NCBI GenBank assembly: GCA_902524655.1
Contig: CABZEG010000015.1
Span: 1 to 37,664, forward strand
DNA length: 37,664 nt
Reading direction: 5' to 3'
From: an uncultured Alphaproteobacteria bacterium
GTDB taxonomy: Bacteria > Pseudomonadota > Alphaproteobacteria > Rhodobacterales > Rhodobacteraceae
The notes under the pieces are model-generated. The model had not been told where the DNA came from and searched no databases. It saw nothing but the letters and a program-made list of their open reading frames with translations. The translations under genes and the position numbers were made by a program. Below are positions 25,182 through 32,070 of this stretch, piece after piece (position 1 is the stretch's first letter; every line of letters starts with the position of its first letter).

Positions 25182-26654
25182 TCAAACCAACCTTTCTTTT
25201 AATGCTACTCTATCAACTTTTTTTGCTGGGGTCAGTGGTAAATTTTTTAAAACTATAAACTCTGACGGAACCTTATAGGGTAGCATCGTATCTTCACAAT
25301 ATCTCTTAATGATGGAGATATCTACATTGTCCTTTAGGGTGATGAATGCAATTGGTGTTTCACCGCTTCGGTCATCCTGTTTTCCAACAACACAAACGGA
25401 GGAAATATTGGATAGAGACATTAATAGTTCTTCAATTTCTCGAGGGAATACATTGAAGCCTTTCACAAATATCACATCTTTTTTTCTATCTGTTATAGAT
25501 AGAAATCCTTTGTTATCTAGTACACCTATGTCACCCGTGTATATAAATCCATCTCTTATAGTAGATTTAGTTTCCTTAATATTTCCTTCATATTCCATCA
25601 TCATATGCGGGCCTTTAACTCGAATTTCGCCTATCTCACCAGAATTCAAAACTTTTCTTCCCGTTTCAATATCTACGATTTCAATTAAAGTATCAGGGAC
25701 CGCCTTGCCTGCTGACCCTAGCTTGGTGCCTTTTTCAACCGTATTTACTGATATAGGAGCAATTTCGGTCATACCATATCCCTCATAAATTGGTATTCCA
25801 GTTTTTTCTTTCCACATTTTATGAACAGCCACAGGAAATGGTGCTCCCCCGCCAGGACATACTCTTAAATGAGGTATTTGACTTTTTTCAAATTTCTCAA
25901 CAGAAAGTAAAGCTTGGTATATAGCTGGGGGACCTCCGCCAAATACTGTTATCTCTTCGCTGCTAAGTTTTTCAACTATTAGTTTGGGATCAAACTCGTC
26001 TGGTATAAAAACGGTACCAGACTTTAGAAGTGGGTTTGTCACTCCGGTTAAAAACCCATAAATGTGTGTGAATGGTGCCACAACCAACCACTTTTCATTC
26101 GAAGTAGTTGGCCATCCCCATTCCATTCGATCAACCATGGAAGTTATAGATTTATGTGAATGATTAATCTGCTTAGGAATACCGGTTGTACCACCAGAAA
26201 ACAAAATGGCGCCTACTTCCGTACTTTCACATCTAAAATCAGTTTCATCTATACCTGTTTTTTCTAATTCTAAATAATCTTCTATCTTCACGATAATACT
26301 TTCACTTTTTGGAAGTGCTTTATCTGATATGAGCAGTGATGGTCTCAAATTATCTATCAGTTTTTCCAAGGCTAAGTCCGGCAATAAGTAATTTAGCAGA
26401 GCAGGCCTATTTCCAGAAATCAGAATGGCAAAGTACGATATTAAAAATAAAATAGAGTTTGGAAGAAATATTCCAATTCGCTCATTATTTATATTTTTTT
26501 TAGCGATCTCATTTGAAAGTGTAGTACAAGCTGTGATAAACTGCTGATAGGTAAATTCGTGACAAGCAGACTTACAGTATGTTTTAGAGGGATTACTATT
26601 AGCTGCACGATATAATAAATCGAGAACTGTATTATTTTTTAAATTATTTTCCAT
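25182..26654 (-). CDS. AMP-forming acyl-CoA ligase (ANL superfamily)
   Basis: An adenylate-forming ligase of 490 residues that activates a carboxylic acid to its CoA ester. The P-loop reads LFSGGTTGIPKQ, followed by YEGYGMTE, YTGDIGVLDNKGFLSITDRKKDVIFVKGFNVFP and the C-terminal catalytic lysine in LPLTPAKKVDR. ATG 26654 is preferred over TTG 26672. The second residue of the P-loop segment is S-G-G where most have S-G-T, a minor change. The substrate is unknown; the family includes 4-coumarate and medium-chain ligases. It is divergent from a second, different ANL ligase. Confidence 0.83.
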   Translation of the reverse strand: MENNLKNNTVLDLLYRAANSNPSKTYCKSACHEFTYQQFITACTTLSNEIAKKNINNERIGIFLPNSILFLISYFAILISGNRPALLNYLLPDLALEKLIDNLRPSLLISDKALPKSESIIVKIEDYLELEKTGIDETDFRCESTEVGAILFSGGTTGIPKQINHSHKSITSMVDRMEWGWPTTSNEKWLVVAPFTHIYGFLTGVTNPLLKSGTVFIPDEFDPKLIVEKLSSEEITVFGGGPPAIYQALLSVEKFEKSQIPHLRVCPGGGAPFPVAVHKMWKEKTGIPIYEGYGMTEIAPISVNTVEKGTKLGSAGKAVPDTLIEIVDIETGRKVLNSGEIGEIRVKGPHMMMEYEGNIKETKSTIRDGFIYTGDIGVLDNKGFLSITDRKKDVIFVKGFNVFPREIEELLMSLSNISSVCVVGKQDDRSGETPIAFITLKDNVDISIIKRYCEDTMLPYKVPSEFIVLKNLPLTPAKKVDRVALKERLV

Positions 26655-26752
26655 AAAGCAATTAAAAATCAAAATTTACCGTAATTTCAATAACTTTATT
26701 TTTAAATACCTTATTTGTATTTTTGTTTACCAGACTTTTCACAGCTATGTTA

Positions 26753-26792
26753 CCATTTCAACTGTACGTTTGAGAAACGACAACTGAAATGG
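26753..26792. promoter_or_regulatory. nested palindromes between divergent CoA ligase genes
   Basis: CCATTTCA (26753-26760) pairs with TGAAATGG (26785-26792), and inside it CGTTTGAGAAACG (26767-26779) is itself a perfect 5-3-5 palindrome. The site sits just before the plus-strand ligase start and could bind a TetR- or GntR-type repressor. No regulator gene adjoins it. Confidence 0.35.
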
Positions 26793-26800
26793 AGAAAAAA

Positions 26801-28324
26801 ATGTTGCGCCACCTAGGGTTACTGTCAAAGCATGCGGCCAAAAAGTTTTGTGATAAGGAAGCTCTTATTTTTGAAAAACAAAGTTTCTCGTTTCGAAAGT
26901 TACACGATTTGGTTGAAAATTTTGGTGCAGGCCTGATATCTTTGGGCGTTAAAGAGAAAGATGTGGTTACTCTTTACGCATCAAATAGTTGGGAATGGAT
27001 AGTAAGTTATTTTGCCATCGCCAGGGTCGGAGCTGTTATCAATCCTGTAAACACCATGTTGACTTCTTCCGAAATAATTTATGTTGTGAACGACTGTGGT
27101 GCAAAAACAATTATTTGTTCAGAAGATAAAATTCAAGCTCTTAAAGACATAAGAAAACACACCCAAATTAAAAACATCATTTCCTTTGGAGGAAAAAGTG
27201 ATGGTATTCACTCGTTTGGATCAATCTTAGCTAGAAATCTTTCGATTGAAAAGGAACCAAACGTATCTCCTGAAGACTTATCTACAATAGCATACACCTC
27301 CGGAACAACAGGACATCCAAAAGGGGCAATGCAGTCACATGAGGCTGTAATACTGAACGGAAGTATGACAAGCCAACTTCATATGAGAGGACCAAATGAT
27401 ACCGTTGTTAGTGCCCTACCCTGCCCACATGTCTACGCAAATGTTTTAATGACTGGAATGATGATGTTTGGAACTAAACTAATTCTACATAAACTTTTTG
27501 AGGTAGATACAATCTTTGAATCTATAAAATCTACTAAGGCAACCATTTTTGACGGTGTCCCAACAATGTACATGTTTATGCTAAATAGCCCCAATTTAAA
27601 AAATGCCGACTTATCTAGCTTAAATCGATGCTATGTAGGTGGTCAAACAATGCCAGTTGCTACTATGACTGCAGTAGAAAGAGAGTTTAAAGTGCCTTTG
27701 ACAGAACTTTGGGGAATGACTGAAATAGCAGGACTGGGGGCAACATTCCCACTTTTTGGCCCTAACAAACATGGATCAATTGGATGCGCGATTCCTTATT
27801 GCGATTTAAAAATTGTAGATGTCAATAATTGTTCAAAACAAATGAATATAGGTGAAGTGGGAGAACTTATGGTTAAAGGCCCTATAACTATGATGGGATA
27901 TTTTGGTGATGACAAAAAAACCAAAGAAACGTTAGAACCAGATGGGTGGTTGCACTCAGGCGATTTAGCTAAGATGGATCAAGACGGTTGTGTATATATC
28001 GTTGATAGGAAAAAAGACATGATAATTACAGGAGGCTATAATGTTTATCCCGCAGAAATTGAGAGAGTTTTAGCTGCGAATCCAAAAGTAGCACTTGCTG
28101 CTGTTGGGAAACAAAGCGATGAGCTTAAGGGAGAAATTGCAAAGGCTTACATCGTTCTAAAAGAAGGTGAACAAGCTAATGAGGAAGAGATGATTGCCTT
28201 TTGTCGGGAAGAGCTAGCAGCTTACAAATGTCCTAGAAAAATTCAATTTGTGATGGATGTTCCGAAGACTAGTACAGGAAAAATCATGAGAAGAGAACTC
28301 AATACTTTAGATAACCTTATTTAA
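26801..28324 (+). CDS. AMP-forming long-chain fatty acid/carnitine-type CoA ligase
   Basis: A second ANL ligase, 507 residues. AYTSGTTGHPKGAMQSH is the P-loop, LWGMTE the A5 motif, HSGDLAKMDQDGCVYIVDRKKDMIITGGYNVYP the hinge region, and the C-terminal PKTSTGKIMRREL carries the catalytic lysine. All catalytic elements are intact. GGAG at 26791-26794 with 6-base spacing favours ATG 26801 over ATG 26789. It resembles medium- or long-chain acyl-CoA synthetases and CaiC; given the CaiD operon about 13 kb away, a betaine substrate is possible but unproven. Its stop codon overlaps a perfect palindrome. Confidence 0.83.
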   Translation: MLRHLGLLSKHAAKKFCDKEALIFEKQSFSFRKLHDLVENFGAGLISLGVKEKDVVTLYASNSWEWIVSYFAIARVGAVINPVNTMLTSSEIIYVVNDCGAKTIICSEDKIQALKDIRKHTQIKNIISFGGKSDGIHSFGSILARNLSIEKEPNVSPEDLSTIAYTSGTTGHPKGAMQSHEAVILNGSMTSQLHMRGPNDTVVSALPCPHVYANVLMTGMMMFGTKLILHKLFEVDTIFESIKSTKATIFDGVPTMYMFMLNSPNLKNADLSSLNRCYVGGQTMPVATMTAVEREFKVPLTELWGMTEIAGLGATFPLFGPNKHGSIGCAIPYCDLKIVDVNNCSKQMNIGEVGELMVKGPITMMGYFGDDKKTKETLEPDGWLHSGDLAKMDQDGCVYIVDRKKDMIITGGYNVYPAEIERVLAANPKVALAAVGKQSDELKGEIAKAYIVLKEGEQANEEEMIAFCREELAAYKCPRKIQFVMDVPKTSTGKIMRRELNTLDNLI

Positions 28325-28341
28325 TCTAGTTTAAACTAGAT
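28324..28341. repeat. perfect 18-bp palindrome at the CoA-ligase stop codon
   Basis: ATCTAGTTTAAACTAGAT is a perfect palindrome that begins on the last base of the ligase stop codon. It is two bases from the tRNA-like match at 28344. It could fold as a 7-bp hairpin with a TTAA loop, but no T-run follows. It marks the left edge of the accessory strip. Confidence 0.6.
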
Positions 28342-28343
28342 GT

Positions 28344-28360
28344 TGGTGCCGCCAGAGAGA
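28344..28360 (+). repeat. partial direct repeat of the tRNA-Thr 3' end (possible att scar)
   Basis: TGGTGCCGCCAGAGAGA matches 31668-31684, the CCA end, acceptor stem and part of the T-arm of tRNA-Thr(TGT), at 16 of 17 positions and in the same orientation. Integrases that use the 3' end of a tRNA leave such a direct repeat at the far end of the insert. The same bases also lie in a minus-strand reading frame (see findings), so coincidence is not excluded. Confidence 0.4.
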
Positions 28361-28456
28361 GTTAATTGCTCCGCAGCTGCACCGATGACTACACCAAAGT
28401 AAGCAATATCAATATGTTAGGTAAATTATAGTTCATGTCAAGACGCACATATTTGT

Positions 28457-28520
28457 CTACCCAATGCAGGACCACAGGGGGGTACTTACGTAATATTTTC
28501 TTGGAGTGTGCAGTAGAAGG
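28457..28520 (+). repeat. dispersed repeat, copy A
   Basis: A roughly 64-base element sharing the invariant core TTCTTGGAGTGTGCAG (28498-28513) with copies at 29390 and 30181, and a diverged CTACCCA..GC..GGAC..AGGGG left half. It is the most diverged copy. It lies 89 bases before the small membrane-protein gene at 28610. Confidence 0.7.
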
Positions 28521-28609
28521 GAAGTTTTAAACACAAAAGCGAACTAAAATCCTTTGACAACTAGTGAAACGAACTTAGTTGCAATGCATGTAAAAGAAAA
28601 GGGTTTCAA

Positions 28610-28858
28610 ATGGAAGAAAATAATGCAGGTTTCGGTATAGCATTCGTAACAATAATATTTGGTGCATTTATATTACCTTCGATTGTACTTTTGTCGGTTG
28701 GAGACACATGGGACCGATTTATAGATAAGTATGGTTCTGCTGTCACAACCGAATGTTGGGAGAATAGTAAGCATGAAAAGGTTTGTCGAAGTGACAGAAA
28801 GTGTAAATTTGGGCGTTTGTTTTGTATAGAAGAAGGTTTCAGATGGCAAGCCGATTAA
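28610..28858 (+). CDS. small single-helix membrane protein with cysteine-rich tail
   Basis: An 82-residue protein of unknown function. Residues 8-30 form a hydrophobic helix after a short acidic N-terminus. The rest is a charged tail with four cysteines (C-x10-C-x5-C-x6-C pattern), which may form disulfides outside the membrane. No family is recognised. A weak purine-rich site precedes the ATG. It overlaps the next small gene by 16 bases, implying coupled translation of the two. Confidence 0.5.
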   Translation: MEENNAGFGIAFVTIIFGAFILPSIVLLSVGDTWDRFIDKYGSAVTTECWENSKHEKVCRSDRKCKFGRLFCIEEGFRWQAD

Positions 28859-29118
28859 TATCTGTTTCGAAAAATATATTTGGGAAGGCATTTTATTCTA
28901 ATCTTTGGATTGCCATTTCCTTTGGATTAGTTTCCCAAGTAATTGGTTATACAAAATACGAGGGATATTTTGATCTTTATTGGATAATTATGAAGGATGG
29001 TTATCTTTACTTTAATCTATATCCTAGCTTTGATGAGCTGAGTGCAGTTCTATTCATTAGGGTATTTCTAGCTGTTTTTGTCTTTCTAACCGTTAAAGAC
29101 AAACTAAAGGGTAACTAA
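28843..29118 (+). CDS. small two-helix membrane protein
   Basis: A 91-residue unknown protein with hydrophobic stretches at about 19-37 and 67-84. The ATG at 28843 sits inside the end of the previous gene, after a GAAGG-type site; an in-frame ATG at 28822 would lengthen the overlap. The hydrophobic segments separated by a tyrosine-rich loop (YFDLYWIIMKDGYLYFNLYP) suggest an inner-membrane protein. It probably works with the preceding gene. No homologue is recognised. Confidence 0.5.
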   Translation: MASRLISVSKNIFGKAFYSNLWIAISFGLVSQVIGYTKYEGYFDLYWIIMKDGYLYFNLYPSFDELSAVLFIRVFLAVFVFLTVKDKLKGN

Positions 29119-29119
29119 A

Positions 29120-29239
29120 ATTACAAAAAAATTCTCTGGAGTTGCAATAGAGTACATTAAATACAAGTTAACCGGAGCCTCAATAGTGACTTTTCTATTT
29201 TTATCGGCATGTAATGGTGGAGATGGAAGTGGCTACTGA
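29120..29239 (+). pseudogene. possible tiny lipoprotein or remnant
   Basis: A 39-codon frame whose end reads IVTFLFLSACNGGDGSGY: a hydrophobic stretch followed by the lipobox LSAC and a glycine-rich tail, as in small lipoproteins. There is no ATG, GTG or TTG far enough upstream to supply a signal-peptide n-region; the frame opens with ATT right after the previous gene's stop. Either it uses a rare start coupled to the preceding gene, or the 5' end is lost. Confidence 0.3.
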
Positions 29240-29389
29240 AAAAGCTGTTAAGATAATAAATATATACACTCATAAGGTGTAAAAGAGATTAAACAGTCTA
29301 GGAACTCACTTAGTGTTCATCGGCATTCCTTTATTATTAATAATAACTATGCAACTAGGTGCTATGATTATCTACTTGTTTTACTCTAG

Positions 29390-29452
29390 CTAGGGTACGC
29401 TTGGGACATAAAGGGTACAGATTGTATGTTCTTGGAGTGTGCAGCAGATAGG
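29390..29452 (+). repeat. dispersed repeat, copy B
   Basis: The same element as copies A and C. It shares an identical 26-base block with copy C (29424-29449 here) and ACGCTTGGGACATA in the left half. A frame reading MFLECAADR begins at ATG 29426 and stays open for 23 codons. It lies 114 bases before the mini-MotA gene. Confidence 0.75.
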
Positions 29453-29566
29453 ATAATGGCAATCATTCATAAAACGTTTATACAAACATTCCACTAGTTT
29501 TTATTTGATCAAAAGACGTTTTTTAGGGTAAAAAAATTTTAGACCTAAAATAAGGAGGAATTAAAT

Positions 29567-29950
29567 ATGTACTTGATAGTAGGCACAGTAGGAGTAGTTG
29601 GTTTCATTTTTTACGCAGCTATCTCCGGTGGAGATTTAGGCCGATTTTTGGATATTCCATCACTCGCCATTGTGGTAGGAGGAGCGTTTTTCGCGACCCT
29701 TGCTATGAGTAGAGGAAGATTTAATCAAGAAACAGTAAGCTTTTTTGGTAATTCCGCTTTCATGTTGGGTTGGATTGGTCTTCTAATAGGTATAGTACTA
29801 ATGTTAGGTAGCACTGATCTTTCAACTGCTGAAGGAATTAACACCTTTTTTGGTAAAGCATCGCCTGTCGCACTGCTAACCGTTTTATACGGTCTTATTT
29901 TGAAACTTGTTTGTTCTGCTTGGGCAGAAAGCATGATGCAAGAAAAATAA
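29567..29950 (+). CDS. miniature MotA-like four-helix membrane protein
   Basis: A 127-residue integral membrane protein. Residues 1-48 resemble the first two helices of MotA, including GGDLGRFLDIPSLAIVVGGAFFATLAM (21-47). Residues 65-123 resemble its last two helices, with GWIGLLIGIVLML (68-80) and SPVALLTVLYGLILKLV (99-115). The large cytoplasmic domain that separates them in MotA is reduced to about 15 residues, and the protein is less than half normal length (about 250-295). There is no frameshift, and AGGAGG stands 8 bases before the ATG, so this looks like a real gene and not debris. No motB, exbD or tolR is nearby. A proton-channel core with another partner is a reasonable guess. Confidence 0.6.
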   Translation: MYLIVGTVGVVGFIFYAAISGGDLGRFLDIPSLAIVVGGAFFATLAMSRGRFNQETVSFFGNSAFMLGWIGLLIGIVLMLGSTDLSTAEGINTFFGKASPVALLTVLYGLILKLVCSAWAESMMQEK

Positions 29951-30322
29951 TATTTAGAGCAAGCTTGGCTTTCATAAATGTGTTAAGAAAAAAGTGTTTT
30001 ACCAAAACTACCGATGATAATTTTTGGCTTGAACCATAATTTGCTTTGGAGGTTCCTTAGGCTTAGCTCCAAGCTTTGTTGAAGCAGAAGTGTGGCTAGT
30101 GTTGCTACAAATATAGTCGTGATTTACATGTAATAGGTGTTGGTGCTTTTACAAGAGACTATTAACCACTTTTGGTCAACCTACCCACGCTTGGGACATA
30201 GGGGGTGTGCATGTAGTATGTTCTTGGAGTGTGCAGCAGATCGAGTGCTATTTTTTGAACTTAGGTATTCTTAAAGATTGCTCTATTTTTTTGTCATGAA
30301 TATTCATTAGCAATTATTAACG
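29951..30322. other. gene-poor stretch with repeat copy C
   Basis: About 370 bases between the mini-MotA gene and the convergent Rieske-like gene. It contains repeat copy C and a plus-strand frame (30033-30116) reading a protein-like ICFGGSLGLAPSFVEAEV segment without a start codon, probably a remnant. An imperfect stem TTGGAG/CTCCAA lies at 30046-30072. No intact gene was found. Confidence 0.5.
30181..30243 (+). repeat. dispersed repeat, copy C
   Basis: Third copy of the element, with CTACCCACGCTTGGGACATA at its left and the 26-base block shared with copy B at 30216-30241. MFLECAADR is again readable from ATG 30218, for 18 codons. Unlike A and B, the next gene to the right is on the opposite strand. 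Confidence 0.75.
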
Positions 30323-30841
30323 TTAGGCAAGTTCAAGCACAACTTTTCCGTTAGAACTATTCAACTTATGCTCTGGAACAATCATTGGATCTCCTGATGA
30401 TTTACCTGCAACTCCCAGCCCATTTGAGTCAAACTCACTAGAGTGGTACCTACCACGTTTTGTGCAGGCGAATGGCACTTTTGGGTCGCCTGTTAGGCCG
30501 ATGGCTTTTCCCTTATGAGGGCAGGTTAATTCAACAATCAGGTAGTCATTATCTCTCCGCATTACGGCTACATATTGCGTTTGTCCAGTTCCTGCATAGT
30601 CCGCACTATCATTCGGACGGGCAACTACACTAACATCTCCAGGTTTAAGTTGTGAAATATCAATGCTCGCAGGACCATTTTCAAGTCGCAGAACTTTTTT
30701 AAGCCCCATCGGAATATCAGTTGGGATGTTAGCCCAACCACTTAAATCTGCACTTGTTGCCGCGTTAAGCACAGCCGGGCATAAGAATGTGGCAGTGCTA
30801 GCAAGAGTGACAATGACATGTCGACGAGAAATTTTTTTCAT
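30323..30841 (-). CDS. TAT-exported Rieske-like 2Fe-2S protein with altered box 2
   Basis: A 172-residue protein with a twin-arginine signal (SRRHVIV, R6-R7) and a hydrophobic stretch ending near AANAA-like ALA at 25-29 (VLNAATS). The Rieske domain spans about 45-170. Box 1 is normal (C107-P-H109). In box 2, usually CPCHGSxFD, the sequence is C126-TKRGRY-H133-SSEFD: the histidine and SSEFD are kept, but the cysteine three before the histidine is Gly and the only cysteine is seven before it. A cluster with unusual ligand spacing, or none, is implied. It is co-transcribed with a cytochrome b561, 8 bases upstream, so a periplasmic electron-transfer pair is likely. Confidence 0.75.
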   Translation of the reverse strand: MKKISRRHVIVTLASTATFLCPAVLNAATSADLSGWANIPTDIPMGLKKVLRLENGPASIDISQLKPGDVSVVARPNDSADYAGTGQTQYVAVMRRDNDYLIVELTCPHKGKAIGLTGDPKVPFACTKRGRYHSSEFDSNGLGVAGKSSGDPMIVPEHKLNSSNGKVVLELA

Positions 30842-30848
30842 ATTGAGG

Positions 30849-31358
30849 TTATCCTTTCTTTGTTATCCATATATTTCTAAAAGTGTTGTCACGGTCTATA
30901 AAACTATGTTTAATCGTGCCTAATACATGGAGACCAAGAACCACAAGTAGGACCCATTTTAATGCAAAGTGAGCTTCCATGAACAGGTCCCCTAAGTCAG
31001 ATCTGGCAAAGGCAACATCAATGGGAAACAATAGCTCTGCGTTTCTGAGGCCCGAAGCCGTAATGTAGCCAGTAACGACATAAGCAATAAGAAGTGCATA
31101 TAGGGTGATTTTAACTAAGGCAGCAAGTATCTTTTCCCACCATAGATGTTCAGAATTAGGTGGGCCAACCCCGAAAGCTAGCCTTACTCCGATCCAGATA
31201 AAAACAAGAACTAAAAGGAGTTGCCCTCCCCACTGGTGAAAGATCAATGCATTTGAACCAACAATTTTAAAACTATATAACAGTCCAGAAGTGGCCAAAG
31301 CGAACATTAGAGCGGCAGTTGTCCAATGTAACACTATTATCCCAAAAGAATATCTCAT
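30849..31358 (-). CDS. cytochrome b561-type membrane cytochrome
   Basis: A 169-residue four-helix diheme cytochrome of the bacterial b561 (CybB) family. Candidate heme ligands are H11 (VLHW), H41 (FHQWG), H130 (MEAHFALKW) and H144 (GLHVLG). Helices lie at about 7-27, 42-62, 80-101 and 128-150. It moves electrons between quinol and a periplasmic partner, here most likely the Rieske-like protein encoded 8 bases downstream. Length and topology are normal for the family. Confidence 0.85.
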   Translation of the reverse strand: MRYSFGIIVLHWTTAALMFALATSGLLYSFKIVGSNALIFHQWGGQLLLVLVFIWIGVRLAFGVGPPNSEHLWWEKILAALVKITLYALLIAYVVTGYITASGLRNAELLFPIDVAFARSDLGDLFMEAHFALKWVLLVVLGLHVLGTIKHSFIDRDNTFRNIWITKKG

Positions 31359-31667
31359 TTCATCCGCTTTTTTTTAAATAGTACTTCTAAATCCCAAAAA
31401 AAACTTCTATCTTGGTAGCCGTATTTTAGGCTTCTAAAATATAATACTCATGTTTAACTATAATTTCCCAGTTCTTCGATCCTGCTCCAAGCTTTTTTAA
31501 GAATGGATGTTCTACGATTTAACTACGTAAACAGATATCTATTGAGAGATAGTATAGATCGGTAATTTGGCAAGAGACTGGCAGCCATTTTCGTATTATC
31601 ATTTGGTATACCCTCGTTGACTAGTTTTCATCAAAGCCAAGTAAATAAAGCTAACAAAATTACTGCA
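31359..31667. other. intergenic region between cytochrome b561 and tRNA-Thr
   Basis: About 310 bases without a supported gene. It must hold the promoter of the minus-strand b561 operon. A small stem TATTTTA/TAAAATA (31422-31428 and 31435-31441) is present. I see no further structure. Confidence 0.4.
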
Positions 31668-31743
31668 TGGTGCCCCCAGAGAGACTCGAACTCCCGACCC
31701 ACTGATTACAAATCAGTTGCTCTACCAGCTGAGCTATAGAGGC
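31668..31743 (-). tRNA. tRNA-Thr (TGT)
   Basis: A 76-base cloverleaf. The acceptor arms GCCTCTA and TGGGGGC pair with some G-U, the discriminator is A, and CCA is encoded. The D-arm reads AGCTCAGCTGGTAGAGC, the anticodon loop TTTGTAA (anticodon TGT) lies between ACTGA and TCAGT, and the T-loop is TTCGAGT. It reads ACA/ACG threonine codons. Its 3' end points left, toward the accessory strip, whose far side carries a near copy of the tRNA's last 17 bases. thrS lies about 2.3 kb to the right. Confidence 0.93.
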
Positions 31744-31845
31744 ACGACCCGAAATTAAAAACATTTTGGAATTTTTGCAATAAAATTTTGCTATTGATGG
31801 TGAATTTGTATAATTAATGTATATTTAGTTCGGTTGATACACATA

Positions 31846-32070
31846 ATGTCTTTAGTTTTATTAAGTTTAGGTGTTTTTCTTAGCATTTTTGGTCTATTTG
31901 GGTTTTTGAATGTAATATATGCGGGTTTTAAAATACGTAAACAGAACGAAACTTTTCATGGGGATAGGACAAATGATCGTTTTGAACGATTACTAATTAT
32001 AAATTATCTATCTTTGTGTTTGTCTGCCTTTGGTCTTATCATCTTGGTTCTAGGGATATTATTGAGATAA
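31846..32070 (+). CDS. small two-helix membrane protein of unknown function
   Basis: A 74-residue protein with hydrophobic helices at about 2-24 and 51-72 and a charged loop between (KIRKQNETFHGDRTNDRFER). ATG 31846 is preferred over TTG 31834. Its last 12 bases overlap the end of the convergent hydrolase gene. No family is recognised. Confidence 0.5.
   Translation: MSLVLLSLGVFLSIFGLFGFLNVIYAGFKIRKQNETFHGDRTNDRFERLLIINYLSLCLSAFGLIILVLGILLR

Larger units (their letters stand above)
29119..29566 (+). other. gene-poor stretch with decayed ORF fragments
   Basis: About 450 bases without an intact gene. They hold a lipoprotein-like frame (29120-29239), then a hydrophobic frame (29283-29390) ending in TAG that continues in the same frame through repeat copy B to 29497. 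The hydrophobic part (HLVFIGIPLLLIITMQLGAMII) looks like a membrane helix. I read the whole as remains of one or two small membrane or secreted proteins. The right end carries the strong AGGAGG site of the mini-MotA gene. Confidence 0.45.
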
